From: Longispora fulva | GTDB lineage: Bacteria; Actinomycetota; Actinomycetes; Mycobacteriales; Micromonosporaceae | Length of the DNA: 64,000 nucleotides | Reading direction: 5' to 3' | Assembly: GCF_015751905.1 (NCBI RefSeq) | Contig: NZ_JADOUF010000001.1 | Location: 2,542,001-2,606,000 of the forward strand | Part shown: positions 53,647-61,785 of the stretch, piece after piece | Layout of the letters: every line of letters begins with the position of its first letter | Position numbering within the stretch: the first letter of the stretch is position 1 | Program-made: the position numbers and the translations under genes | Notes under the pieces: generated by a model | What the model saw: the letters and a program-made list of their open reading frames with translations, nothing else | Database searches by the model: none | Told to the model about the DNA's origin: nothing

Positions 53647-54507
53647 ATGTCTACTCGTCAAAACCCTTACAACCGGTATTCGATCTTCGACAACACCCGG
53701 CACATCACCCCCCGCGACCAGCACCTTCTGGACCTGCTCGCAGAACACCACGTGCTGTCCACCCGCCAGATCGCGGCACTGTTCTACCCCAGCCTCCGCC
53801 GCGCCCAGGACCGCCTCGTCGTCCTGCACCGCGCCGAAGTGCTCTCCCGACACACGTGGGGCACGGCCACCGGCGGTGCCACCGACTACCTTTACTCGCT
53901 TGGACCCCTCGGCGCACGGCTGCGCCCCAACGCGTCCTACGACCTGGATCGGCCCCGGCGGGTCTCGCCCCGCAACCACATGGAGCGCATGAGCCGACTG
54001 GTGTCCAGCCCCAGCCTCAACCACACGGTCGGGGTGAACCAGTTCTTCGTCGACCTCTCGGCGCGCGCCCGCACCGACGCCAGGTGCGCGCTGGTGCGGT
54101 GGTGGTCAGAAAGGCGCGCCACAGCTGTGTATGACCGGTCGGGCATTCACCCCGACGGCCACGGCATCTGGCGCTGCGGCGAAAAGACCGTCGGGTTCTT
54201 CCTGGAGCACGACAACGGCACAGAGAACCACGCCCGGGTCGTGTCGAAGTTCGCCGCCTACCGCGAACTCGCCGCGCACGGCCCCACCTATCCGGTGCTC
54301 CTGTGGGTGCCCAGCCGGGGCCGGCGCGACAACCTGCTGGCCAGCCTCACCGGTGTCGGAGTTCCGGCCGCCGTCGCCATACAGGGCGCCGATCCTGCCG
54401 CACGCGTGTGGTACCTGGCCGGATTCGGCGGCCCCTATCACCTGCACGACCTTCCCAGCGACCACGGTCCCGACAGCGCCATCAACCCTGGACGCTTTCA
54501 CCCCTGA
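53647..54507 (+). CDS. Replication-relaxation family protein
   Basis: This 286-residue protein has the N-terminal winged helix of the Replic_Relax family (HITPRDQHLLDLLAEHHVLS, STRQIAALFYPSLRRAQDRL) and a C-terminal nuclease-like fold (GIHPDGHGIWRCGEKTVGFF with LEHDNGTE). Such proteins accompany transfer genes in actinobacteria and are suspected relaxosome or replication accessories. The start ATG 53647 has GGAG 9 nt upstream. A nearby hairpin (CCCTCC-GATA-GGAGGG) would hide another Shine-Dalgarno-like run. It is a paralogue of 55584-56501. Confidence 0.82.
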   Translation: MSTRQNPYNRYSIFDNTRHITPRDQHLLDLLAEHHVLSTRQIAALFYPSLRRAQDRLVVLHRAEVLSRHTWGTATGGATDYLYSLGPLGARLRPNASYDLDRPRRVSPRNHMERMSRLVSSPSLNHTVGVNQFFVDLSARARTDARCALVRWWSERRATAVYDRSGIHPDGHGIWRCGEKTVGFFLEHDNGTENHARVVSKFAAYRELAAHGPTYPVLLWVPSRGRRDNLLASLTGVGVPAAVAIQGADPAARVWYLAGFGGPYHLHDLPSDHGPDSAINPGRFHP

Positions 54508-54667
54508 CCGCTCCCGGGCCACGGGCCCGGCTCTGACACAGCTCGGCCAGGCACCTCGTCCTGGTGATGGAAGCTGTCGATAAAACACTCCCAGCCCGTC
54601 AGATTCGCAGCTCAGGCCAGGAATCCTCTGATCAGGCCGGTCCATTGCTCGGGCTGTTCGAACATCC

Positions 54668-55390
54668 CTAGCGACTGGGCGGCTGCCGGCGGAGCCAGCG
54701 ACGATCTCCGGCGACCAGGCAGAGGGCGTACGAGCCCGCGTAGGCGCCGATGGCGAGAGACAGGTACAAGCGGCTGAGGGGATGGTCCACCTCGGCGGCA
54801 TCAGCGTGCCCCGCAAGTCCGACCGGGTCTAGATAGATCTCCACCCGTCCCTCGCGCACGTCCTCCTGCCGGTAGCCGCGCTTGGTCCCGCCCTCGAGCA
54901 GCCGGCCGTCCGGCAGCATCAGCGGATAGTTGCACACCTGGTAAGTGTTCCAGGTATTGGACTTGGCGGCCTTCGACCGGGCGAGCCTGCATTGCGGGTC
55001 GCCGACGACGGCGTTCACCCGGTCGCCATGCCAGCCCAGGTAGTCCACGCGAAACTCGGCGACGCCGAGGCCGACCAGGGCGCAACTGACGGCTACCCCG
55101 TAGGCGAAGAGCCAGAACGTGTCGGCCCCCTCCCATGCCGCGGTCAGCACGAAGGCCAGCACGGCGACGGTGGCCAGGAGGAGGAACCCTAAGCCAACAT
55201 TGACCGGGGTGCCGTGGTGACCGCCAAATGTGAGGCCGACGACGGCGATCGCGATGAACGCGAACATGAGGATGCCGACGACCCGCAGGACGATAGACCA
55301 GGCCAACGTGCGGCTCCTGTTCGGCCTCCGCCTGGGCTCGCGGGCAGACCGCGACGGCGGTTCGCCCGCACGGGCCGAATGAGTGGTCAT
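54668..55390 (-). CDS. Membrane protein of unknown function
   Basis: This 240-residue protein has three N-terminal membrane helices (about 30-115), an extracytoplasmic domain with paired cysteines (PQCRLARSKAAKSNTW, QVCNYPLMLPDGRLLEGG) and a final membrane helix (SLAIGAYAGSYALCLVA). The domain with YQVCNYPL looks DUF3592-like, which is uncertain. It is transcribed against the surrounding transfer genes. ATG 55390 is used; a TTG at 55402 would add four residues. Confidence 0.6.
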   Translation of the reverse strand: MTTHSARAGEPPSRSAREPRRRPNRSRTLAWSIVLRVVGILMFAFIAIAVVGLTFGGHHGTPVNVGLGFLLLATVAVLAFVLTAAWEGADTFWLFAYGVAVSCALVGLGVAEFRVDYLGWHGDRVNAVVGDPQCRLARSKAAKSNTWNTYQVCNYPLMLPDGRLLEGGTKRGYRQEDVREGRVEIYLDPVGLAGHADAAEVDHPLSRLYLSLAIGAYAGSYALCLVAGDRRWLRRQPPSR

Positions 55391-55583
55391 CAGGGCACCC
55401 AAGCACCTTCACCCGACCAAGCGCAAGGTCCACTCGCCCCCTGGCAGAACCATCGACTGACATCGCCTGAGAGGTGGGGCCATACCCCCATCATGACCCG
55501 CCCCGGAACCCAACGGCACCACTGCCCTTCCACCGCAGCGGCCCTTCGACGAGGAGGGCCGCATTCTCCTTTGGAGCCCCACG

Positions 55584-56501
55584 ATGACCACGACTTTCAC
55601 CCCTCCGACGACCACGGCTCATCCTCGGGCCCCGCACCACGTGACCCCGCGCGATCTGGCGGTCCTGGAACTTCTCTCCGAACACGAGGTGTTGTCCACC
55701 CGGCACATCGCCGCCGTCTTCTTCCCTTCGGTGCGTGCGGCACAAAACCGGCTCGCGATCCTGCACCACATGGACGTGGTGTCCCGTCACGCGTGGGGGC
55801 ATCCCCGCGGGGGCCAGGCCGAGTACCTCTACTCCCTCGGGCCACTGAGGGCCCTGGTGCGCCCCTACGCCGCCAACCGGGCCGACCTGGCCGTGGTGGC
55901 GGCCGCGCACCACGACGAGCGGATGTGGCGCCTTGTCGCCAACCCGGGGCTGCGGTCCACGCTGGCCGCCAACGGGCTGTTTACCGCCCTCATCGCCCAC
56001 AGCCGCAACCATCCCGCGACGCGGCTGGCCCGCTGGTGGTCAGGGCCACGCACTGCGGCCGCGTTCGCCCGGTACCGGATTCGTCCCGACGGGCACGGGG
56101 TGTGGCAGGCCCACGGCCGCACCGTCGGCTTCTTCCTCGAAGGCGACACCGGCGACGACCAGTCACTGCTCGCCAGACTCGCCGGCTACCGGCACCTGCC
56201 CGCGGCAGGTCCGCGCTACCCCGTCCTGCTGTGGACCGCGGACCCCGACCGCCGTGACCAGGTCCGTACCCTGCTCGCCCGCGAGCACGGGCCCACGGTC
56301 GCCGTCGCCGCGGCCGCCGATGAGCCGGCCGGGCGGATCTGGTACCGGCCGGGCCGCCGTTTCCTACTCGGACAGCGCCGCCCGTGCCAGTTGCACGAAC
56401 TGCCGTCAGACCACGGCCCGGACACGGCCGCCAACCAGGCCCGGTATCCCCCGTCCGCCTGGTGGCCGACAGGGCGGCTCCCACAGCGCGGGTCACCGTA
56501 A
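55584..56501 (+). CDS. Replication-relaxation family protein, paralogue
   Basis: This 305-residue protein has the same plan as its neighbour: HVTPRDLAVLELLSEHEVLS, STRHIAAVFFPSVRAAQNRL, then RIRPDGHGVWQAHGRTVGFF and LPSDHGPDTAANQARY. The second core motif reads LEGDTGDD where the paralogue has LEHDNGTE, so the two may differ in activity. The start is ATG 55584. Two diverged copies around one membrane gene suggest local duplication. Confidence 0.82.
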   Translation: MTTTFTPPTTTAHPRAPHHVTPRDLAVLELLSEHEVLSTRHIAAVFFPSVRAAQNRLAILHHMDVVSRHAWGHPRGGQAEYLYSLGPLRALVRPYAANRADLAVVAAAHHDERMWRLVANPGLRSTLAANGLFTALIAHSRNHPATRLARWWSGPRTAAAFARYRIRPDGHGVWQAHGRTVGFFLEGDTGDDQSLLARLAGYRHLPAAGPRYPVLLWTADPDRRDQVRTLLAREHGPTVAVAAAADEPAGRIWYRPGRRFLLGQRRPCQLHELPSDHGPDTAANQARYPPSAWWPTGRLPQRGSP

Positions 56502-56758
56502 CCCAGCTGGCAACTGTCACCGAGGTACTTGCCAGGGCTGGGTCTTTGCGACGCCAGCCCGGGACAGCCGTTAGGACCCCTTTCAATGTTGATCATCGAC
56601 GAGTCTGGCCCGGGAATTGCCAACCCCGCAATCGGTTGATGGGGCGCGGCGGCACTCGAGGGACTACAAGGTGGCGACATTCGCGGTCTGACAGGGGCCC
56701 CCGACGTGCTCTAGTCTCGGCCATGCCGGCCGTGCGGCCGAGGAAACGAAGGGTGACC

Positions 56759-57106
56759 ATGGCCGACGACACACAACGCCGTAAACCGCGCCGGCGGCGG
56801 ATCATATTGTGGGTCGCGCTGCCCGCGGTGGTGGTGCTCGGCGCTGTCGCGTCCTGGGGCATCTGGCATAAGTACCAGAGTTCCAGCTCATTCCATGTCG
56901 GCACCTGCTTTGAGGTGATCGAAGAAACCTACATTAAGCCAGCCGGCGGCCTGCGCGAGATCGGCGGCCGGGCGAGGGTTGTCAGCTGCGATGCCCCGCA
57001 CGGCGCCAAGATCACCCGGACCGCAGGGCACGCGTCGGACTGCGCTGCGGAGGGCGCGTGGTTGAACAGCCGCCAGCAGACCTACTGCGTTACCTTGTCG
57101 AGTTAG
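56759..57106 (+). CDS. Small single-pass membrane protein
   Basis: This 115-residue protein has a basic N-terminus (RRKPRRRRI), one membrane helix (ILWVALPAVVVLGAVASWGI) and a short outer domain with four cysteines (HVGTCFEVIEE, ARVVSCDAPHGAKITR, HASDCAAEGAW, YCVTLSS). The C-D-x-PHG..K pattern is like LppU-type actinobacterial envelope proteins. The start ATG 56759 follows GAAGGGTGACC. Its partner is unknown. Confidence 0.68.
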   Translation: MADDTQRRKPRRRRIILWVALPAVVVLGAVASWGIWHKYQSSSSFHVGTCFEVIEETYIKPAGGLREIGGRARVVSCDAPHGAKITRTAGHASDCAAEGAWLNSRQQTYCVTLSS

Positions 57107-57358
57107 TACGGCAGCGGCATGTAGTGGCTATGCACTGGTAGTGGGCCCGTGGCGACGTTTGTAGTGGCTGCGTGTGGCGATGGCTTGATGGCGTCGTCGC
57201 CAGCGTGAGCATGCTTGCGCCAGGTCTGCGGGAACGGTCGTATGTATGGCGGTATTTGATCTGCCAGGCGGTCCCGTGGGCACCCGTCCCGAATCCTGAA
57301 CGTCGCTCCGCCATGTGATCATCGGCAGGTCACACCACCGCCTACGCAGGAGGAGAGC

Positions 57359-57910
57359 ATGGGGGCATCGAGCTGGACTTCGAGGGTGCCGTATCAGCCG
57401 GACGTCGAAGCCGCGCTAGAGCTGGCCCGCCGGGACGCCTACGACCGGGGCTACTACTACCGAGCGACGCCGAACACGCAGGCCCGGACGATGAGCGAGG
57501 AGGAGTACGTCGCCTGGGAGATGGCTGAGCTGCGCCTTAGCCTGGCTGAGGCGTTCGGCGATGACGACATGGAATGCGACGACACGATGGCCCGGGACAG
57601 CTGGCGGGCCGCTCAGGTGGAGGTGACCGGCCCGGACAGCCTGCTGGCCGCGCAGATCTACTCGGGCGCCCACTCGGTCATCGACATGACCGGTGTCGCG
57701 CCATCTCCCGAGCCGGAAATGGTCGCGCCCGTGCCAGAAGATGTCCTGGAAGAGGTGTTCGGCACGCGGCGGCCGACTGCCGACGCGATCGCCGGGGCCA
57801 TCGCCGCAGGGCGCCTGGAGGACTTCGGCCGCTGGTACGGCGCATACGCCGTGGCCTACGACGGGGAGCACCCGGAGTCGATCGTCTTCTTCGGGCACAG
57901 CGGCGACTGA
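57359..57910 (+). CDS. Hypothetical acidic protein
   Basis: This 183-residue soluble acidic protein starts MGASSWTSRVPYQPDVEAAL after a strong AGGAGGAGAGC ribosome-binding site. Related N-termini (MGASSW..RVPY) occur in uncharacterised actinomycete proteins. No catalytic motif is visible. It is followed directly by a short IS5 relic. Confidence 0.68.
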   Translation: MGASSWTSRVPYQPDVEAALELARRDAYDRGYYYRATPNTQARTMSEEEYVAWEMAELRLSLAEAFGDDDMECDDTMARDSWRAAQVEVTGPDSLLAAQIYSGAHSVIDMTGVAPSPEPEMVAPVPEDVLEEVFGTRRPTADAIAGAIAAGRLEDFGRWYGAYAVAYDGEHPESIVFFGHSGD

Positions 57911-57934
57911 CAAGAGGGCCGCCTCCTGCGCTGA

Positions 57935-57985
57935 TGACGGCGATGAGGACCGTGGCTTCCAAGCGGACGGCGAGTGAGTCACGGG
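57935..57985 (-). pseudogene. IS5-type transposase tail relic
   Basis: Minus-strand text DSLAVRLEATVLIAVI matches the last residues of the IS5-type transposase at 44.4 kb (DKLAVRYEATVLIAVI). Only about 50 bp remain. Confidence 0.5.
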
Positions 57986-58010
57986 CACTGCTCCCGTTGT
58001 GACGGCCGAC

Positions 58011-58063
58011 CTGCGCCACAGCTCTGCCAGACCCGGTCGCCGTTTGGCAGAGCTGTGGCAGAG
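58011..58063. promoter_or_regulatory. Phased TGGCAGAG cluster F
   Basis: Inverted sites begin at 58011 (CTGCGCCA, degenerate) and 58022 (CTCTGCCA), 11 bp apart. Direct TGGCAGAG sites begin at 58045 and 58056, again 11 bp apart. The cluster lies 400 bp upstream of the first gene of the 58-63 kb set. Confidence 0.65.
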
Positions 58064-58107
58064 CAACCCAAAAGCGGCCCCCTGACACCGAAAATCAGGC
58101 CACCTGA

Positions 58108-58125
58108 GCTCTAACAGTGCAGGTC
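58108..58125 (-). repeat. Inverted copy of the 18-bp motif at 34788-34805
   Basis: GCTCTAACAGTGCAGGTC is the exact reverse complement of the motif near the sigma-like gene. It lies 45 bp right of cluster F. Confidence 0.6.
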
Positions 58126-58462
58126 ACAGGCACTATTGCGCCCCGCGCCAATGAAATTGCGCCCACAGAGCGCCACGCTATGGTTTGACAAACGACGCAA
58201 CACCGCCACACCGGTCGGCACCACTTGCCGGACCTCACCGCATCAGCTGCCCGTCAGCCCACCCGCCGAAAGGCCGGTCGGCCCGCGCCGCGCGGTGACC
58301 TCCCAAGTCACGCCCACCGTGCACCACCACGATCCATGTTCCCGGTGGATCTCCTCCCGCAGCCCAGGCTGCACCTCCGGCACCGCCTCCCTGCGACCCC
58401 CATGACCCGGTGGGCCGCTCCCTTCCGCCTGCCCGCAGGCGACCTGCGTGAAGGAGACCCTC

Positions 58463-59158
58463 ATGATCGGTTCCACCAGAACCTTCGACGGCAAGGCCCA
58501 GATCACCACGGTGATCGTCGTCGTGCCCGACGAACTGCCCACCGCGGTCCTCGCCGACGGTCAGGCCCTGCAGCGAGACCTCAAGCTCAACGGCGCGCCA
58601 ACGCCGAGGTTCTGGACCCAGGGACTGCGTCCCTGGCACCGCCGCCACATGGTCGACCTGCGCCGCCAACGCGGCCAGTCCTATACGGCCGGAGGTCCGA
58701 TCAAACTCCTCAACCTGGCCGGCATGCGCCACGCCGCCTCGCTCTGGGCCGGCGCGCGCCATCACCAGTGGAGCCAGATCGTGCGCGGGCTGCCGCAGGC
58801 CACCCCGTGGCATGTGCAGTTGCGGCGACACGAGCAGGATCCGAAAAAGGTGTCCCTCGAGTGGGCGCGCGCCGAGTTCATGGCGCAGCCCCGGGTCCTG
58901 GCGATGGCCACGTACAACACGGCCTTCGGCGACGCGTTCGACCTCGACGATGTCGAGGCGATGCAGGCCGGGGCGCACGCCTACCAGGCGTACCGCGGCA
59001 TGCAGGCCGTGTGCGGGGACGCTCTCATCACCGGCGAGGGCGAGTACCTGCAACCCGACAGCGCCAGCATGGCCGACTGGCTGACGTATCTGGCCGCGGC
59101 GAGCCGCCACCTCGGGTCCCTCGACCGTGACCAGCGCATCATCGCACTGAAGCTCTAA
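58463..59158 (+). CDS. Hypothetical protein of the conjugative element
   Basis: This 231-residue protein begins MIGSTRTFDGKAQITTVIVV. It has no recognised domain; the central part is basic (PWHRRHMVDLRRQRGQSY) and the C-terminal half is acidic and helical. ATG 58463 is chosen because GAAGGAGACC lies 5 nt upstream, whereas GTG 58448 lies within that site. It heads a series of same-strand genes and is followed by strong hairpins. Confidence 0.72.
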   Translation: MIGSTRTFDGKAQITTVIVVVPDELPTAVLADGQALQRDLKLNGAPTPRFWTQGLRPWHRRHMVDLRRQRGQSYTAGGPIKLLNLAGMRHAASLWAGARHHQWSQIVRGLPQATPWHVQLRRHEQDPKKVSLEWARAEFMAQPRVLAMATYNTAFGDAFDLDDVEAMQAGAHAYQAYRGMQAVCGDALITGEGEYLQPDSASMADWLTYLAAASRHLGSLDRDQRIIALKL

Positions 59159-59166
59159 CCGGCCCA

Positions 59167-59197
59167 GGAGGGTGCGCCGCTCGGCGGCGCACCCTCC
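59167..59197 (+). terminator. Strong hairpin after 58463-59158
   Basis: 13-bp perfect arms (GGAGGGTGCGCCG / CGGCGCACCCTCC) flank a 5-nt loop 8 bp after the stop codon. Confidence 0.65.
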
Positions 59198-59225
59198 GGT
59201 ACTCGCGTCCGCGTCGCCGGCCGCC

Positions 59226-59355
59226 CCGTGCGGGGGCAGCAAGCACCCGCACGGCCAGCAGATGGCCGCCTTATACCTCTTCGTGGCGCAGACGGACCCA
59301 CGGTGGCCCTGAGATTCGCGCCCAGCCCCGATCCATGTGTGGTCGGGGCTTCTTT
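59226..59355 (+). promoter_or_regulatory. Attenuator-like leader with short ORF and terminator
   Basis: A hairpin (59226-59254, CCGTGCGGG arms) is followed by a 16-codon frame (59262-59312, MAALYLFVAQTDPRWP). A textbook terminator follows at 59324-59355: AGCCCCGA/TCGGGGCT stem, then TCTTT. The next gene starts at 59424. The arrangement resembles a transcription attenuator or a regulated leader; it is not proof of one. Confidence 0.45.
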
Positions 59356-59372
59356 GCGTCCTGCACACCTCC

Positions 59373-59399
59373 GCCGGCCCGTCCGAGCGGCGGGCCGGC
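59373..59399 (+). promoter_or_regulatory. Hairpin before the Shine-Dalgarno of 59424
   Basis: 9-bp arms GCCGGCCCG / CGGGCCGGC end about ten bases before AAAAAAGGGAG, the ribosome-binding site. Confidence 0.4.
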
Positions 59400-59423
59400 A
59401 TGCCGCAAAAAAGGGAGTAAGTC

Positions 59424-59816
59424 ATGTCCACAAACACCAACATGTTGCGGGAACCGACCTGCGAAGGGGTTCTCGCCGACCTGCAAGTGCTGCTCGGCGA
59501 CGACAACGGCTTCGGTCCCGACCTGGCCCAGGTGGCCGCCGCCGCCTTGACCGTGTGCGCCGAACACCTGTCGGAGAGCATGCGCCACGCCCGCCCCGTG
59601 GTCTTCCCCACCGACGGCGACCTCACCGCCCTGGCCGCCGACTGCAACACCACGCTGCTGCACCTGTTCGAAGGGTTCAGCGCCCTGCTGTCGCACGTCG
59701 GGACCGCCGACCCGGCCACGACCGGGGCCGCCTGGTCGAAAGCGACCGCGGCGCTGGGGCACGCGGCCGTGGCGATGGCCGCCGCCCACGCCTGCGTCGC
59801 CGAGGCCACGGCATGA
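59424..59816 (+). CDS. Hypothetical small helical protein
   Basis: This 130-residue alanine-rich, all-helical soluble protein (GVLADLQVLLGDDNGFGPDL, AVAMAAAHACVAEATA) has no recognised family. The start ATG 59424 follows AAAAAAGGGAGTAAGTC. Its stop overlaps the next start (ATGA at 59813), so the two genes are translated together. Confidence 0.7.
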   Translation: MSTNTNMLREPTCEGVLADLQVLLGDDNGFGPDLAQVAAAALTVCAEHLSESMRHARPVVFPTDGDLTALAADCNTTLLHLFEGFSALLSHVGTADPATTGAAWSKATAALGHAAVAMAAAHACVAEATA

Positions 59817-60604
59817 GCGGCCTGCGGGTCGGCGACACGGTGATCGTGTCAGGGGATTGGCTCAAACACCTCGACCACGCCGGATACCGGACCGGGTACA
59901 CCGGGCAGCTCGTCGAAACCCGGTCAGGGTACGTGGTGTTCGACTGCACCCGCACCGTGGTGGAGGCGATGTGCGCCGATCAGGAACGCCTCCGCGACCG
60001 GGTCCGCCAACACGCCGTGGCATTCGGCATCAGCGGTGTCGCACTCGACCGGCAGGTCGACGCCGCCTTTGAGAGCCTGCACCTCGACGGTGACGTCCTC
60101 GTCTACGGCGGCGGAACCGGGCTCGGCGGATCCGGCTACCAAAGGCGCATCGGACCGCAGGCCACGGGCCGCTACCGCATCGACCTCGGCTGGCCGTTCC
60201 TGGTGGTCGACCCCACCGACTGCGACGCCATCGTCAGCGATCCGGCCCGCCCGCCGGACACCGCCGGGCCCACGCCGTTCGTCCGCGAGGATCCCGAGTC
60301 CGGCGACCGTCTGATCATCAACACCCCGGACAAGAACGACGGCTGGACCGCGGTGCTTCGCATGCTCGCCTGGGTCGAGACGCGGTACGGATTCCAGCCC
60401 GCCGGCGCCGACCGGGCACTGATCGCCGACTACACCGACGCCCGCCACCGGGGCGACGACGCGCACCGCGGGTACCTCGACGCGCTCATGTCGCTCGAGG
60501 AGCGGGCCCTGGCACACGTGCACGAACGCGAGCCCGGCTGGCGGCTCTTCTGGGCGGACGCCTGCCTGTGGGCGACCCCCGCGACGACCATCCCCCAGCG
60601 CTGA
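59813..60604 (+). CDS. Hypothetical protein with GDW-GYTGQL domain
   Basis: This 263-residue protein has an N-terminal domain (VGDTVIVSGDWLKHLDHAGY, RTGYTGQLVE, then a helix and DGDVLVYGGG) that recurs in the product of 60656-61306. This marks a family specific to this gene set. The C-terminal half is helical with several tryptophans. No motif for catalysis is visible. It is coupled by a 4-bp overlap to the gene upstream. Confidence 0.72.
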   Translation: MSGLRVGDTVIVSGDWLKHLDHAGYRTGYTGQLVETRSGYVVFDCTRTVVEAMCADQERLRDRVRQHAVAFGISGVALDRQVDAAFESLHLDGDVLVYGGGTGLGGSGYQRRIGPQATGRYRIDLGWPFLVVDPTDCDAIVSDPARPPDTAGPTPFVREDPESGDRLIINTPDKNDGWTAVLRMLAWVETRYGFQPAGADRALIADYTDARHRGDDAHRGYLDALMSLEERALAHVHEREPGWRLFWADACLWATPATTIPQR

Positions 60605-60615
60605 ACACCGTCACC

Positions 60616-60635
60616 GGGGCGGTCCCGGCCGCCCC
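60616..60635 (+). promoter_or_regulatory. Hairpin before the Shine-Dalgarno of 60656
   Basis: GGGGCGG-TCCCGG-CCGCCCC lies just before ATAAGGAGAT, the ribosome-binding site. Confidence 0.35.
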
Positions 60636-60655
60636 CGTTCATAAGGAGATTCCCA

Positions 60656-61306
60656 ATGACACCGCACCGCCTGGGCTACACGACGCTGGGCTCCCAACGG
60701 CAACGTCCGGCGTCTGCCGGCACTCACCGGTCCCCGACCATCCGCGCGCAGGCCGAGGCCTCCACGGGCGTTGACCTCTACGAGCGCGACGCCGACGGAC
60801 GGATCGTCGACTACCGCCCCGAGGTCCACGCCTACGGCCGACCCGCAGTCATCGGCGACTGGTACGTGTTCGCCGGCGACTGGCTGACGCGCCACGACGA
60901 CGAACACGGCGTCGGCCGCGCACGTGTCGGCTACACCGGCCAGCTCACCAGCCTGTTCGACGGCTGGGCGGCATTTCACGCCACCGGCGATGTCGTGGCG
61001 GTCCTCGTCGCCGACCACGACGCCGACCGGGCCCGGTTCCGCAACCGCTACACGCGAGATGGCCTGACTCCGGCACGGGTGGAAGCCGAGGTCGACCTGT
61101 TCCGCTGCCGTTTGACGTTCGACGGACAGGTACTGGTCTGGGATGACCGGGCCGGAGCAGCCGACGACACGTGCATCGCCGAGATCAGGCCCAGCCGCGA
61201 CGGGCTGTATGACCTCACGGCACTGGACTGGTGCTGGGAGCCGTGCCACCCGGCGATCTGCGACCGCGTCGTCGGCGACCCGCCGCCCGCCGTCGACCTG
61301 ATGTAG
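60656..61306 (+). CDS. Hypothetical protein, paralogous domain to 59813-60604
   Basis: In this 216-residue protein, residues about 60-165 match the neighbour: IGDWYVFAGDWLTRHDDEHG, VGYTGQLTSLFDGW, the helix DADRARFRNRYTRDGLTPAR and FDGQVLVWDD. The beta-rich domain followed by a charged helix suggests a shared binding role. The start ATG 60656 has AAGGAG 8 nt upstream. Confidence 0.72.
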   Translation: MTPHRLGYTTLGSQRQRPASAGTHRSPTIRAQAEASTGVDLYERDADGRIVDYRPEVHAYGRPAVIGDWYVFAGDWLTRHDDEHGVGRARVGYTGQLTSLFDGWAAFHATGDVVAVLVADHDADRARFRNRYTRDGLTPARVEAEVDLFRCRLTFDGQVLVWDDRAGAADDTCIAEIRPSRDGLYDLTALDWCWEPCHPAICDRVVGDPPPAVDLM

Positions 61307-61386
61307 CACCGCCCCTTCACGCCCGCACCCGCGCAGCGGACCGGCGGACCCGCACTTTCACCCGTTTCGTTGGCCACGCCCCGAAT

Positions 61387-61416
61387 GGCGGCTGGCCGGC
61401 ACATCGGCCAGCCGCC
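61387..61416 (+). promoter_or_regulatory. Hairpin before the Shine-Dalgarno of 61433
   Basis: 12-bp perfect arms GGCGGCTGGCCG / CGGCCAGCCGCC with a 6-nt loop end five bases before AACAGGAGGC. Confidence 0.45.
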
Positions 61417-61432
61417 CCGAACAGGAGGCGAC

Positions 61433-61675
61433 ATGCGCACGCCGACCGATCCCCCTTCCCGCCCCCACCGGGCCCCACGCCGCCCAGGTCGATCACCAGT
61501 TCCCCGATTCCCCTTTCGTGGCCCTGCGGTTGTCGACGGCGACCCGCCCAGCCCGCGGGACCCCGTCACCGCCCCGGTTGACGCCCACCACAGGCGGCAC
61601 CGCACGCCGGTCCCCGCGCCCACGTTCACCCCTTACGGCAGGCCGAAGGTCGACGGCGGCGAGGTGACGACTTGA
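61433..61675 (+). CDS. Small Pro/Arg-rich hypothetical protein
   Basis: This 80-residue protein is very rich in Pro, Arg and His (MRTPTDPPSRPHRAPRRPGR at the start) and probably disordered. The start ATG 61433 follows ACAGGAGGCGAC, a near-perfect ribosome-binding site, which is the main support. The stop TGA overlaps a possible TTG start at 61672. Confidence 0.5.
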   Translation: MRTPTDPPSRPHRAPRRPGRSPVPRFPFRGPAVVDGDPPSPRDPVTAPVDAHHRRHRTPVPAPTFTPYGRPKVDGGEVTT

Positions 61676-61713
61676 CGAACCGGCGAAGTGGAGCGCAGAT
61701 CGACCCGCCCACC

Positions 61714-61733
61714 TGCCCGCCACCCGGCGGGCA
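61714..61733 (+). promoter_or_regulatory. Hairpin upstream of 61786
   Basis: TGCCCGCC-ACCC-GGCGGGCA lies about 40 bp before the ribosome-binding site of the next gene. Confidence 0.3.
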
Positions 61734-61785
61734 CCAGCCCACCCGGCCGGCGGCGGGCACGGGACAACTCACCGGAGGGAACGCC

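Larger units (their letters stand above)
57911..58462. other. Regulatory region upstream of the 58-63 kb gene set
   Basis: No gene is present. It contains an IS5 transposase tail relic, TGGCAGAG cluster F, a small hairpin at 58081-58099, the inverted 18-bp motif, and the ribosome-binding site GAAGGAGACC of the next gene. Confidence 0.5.
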
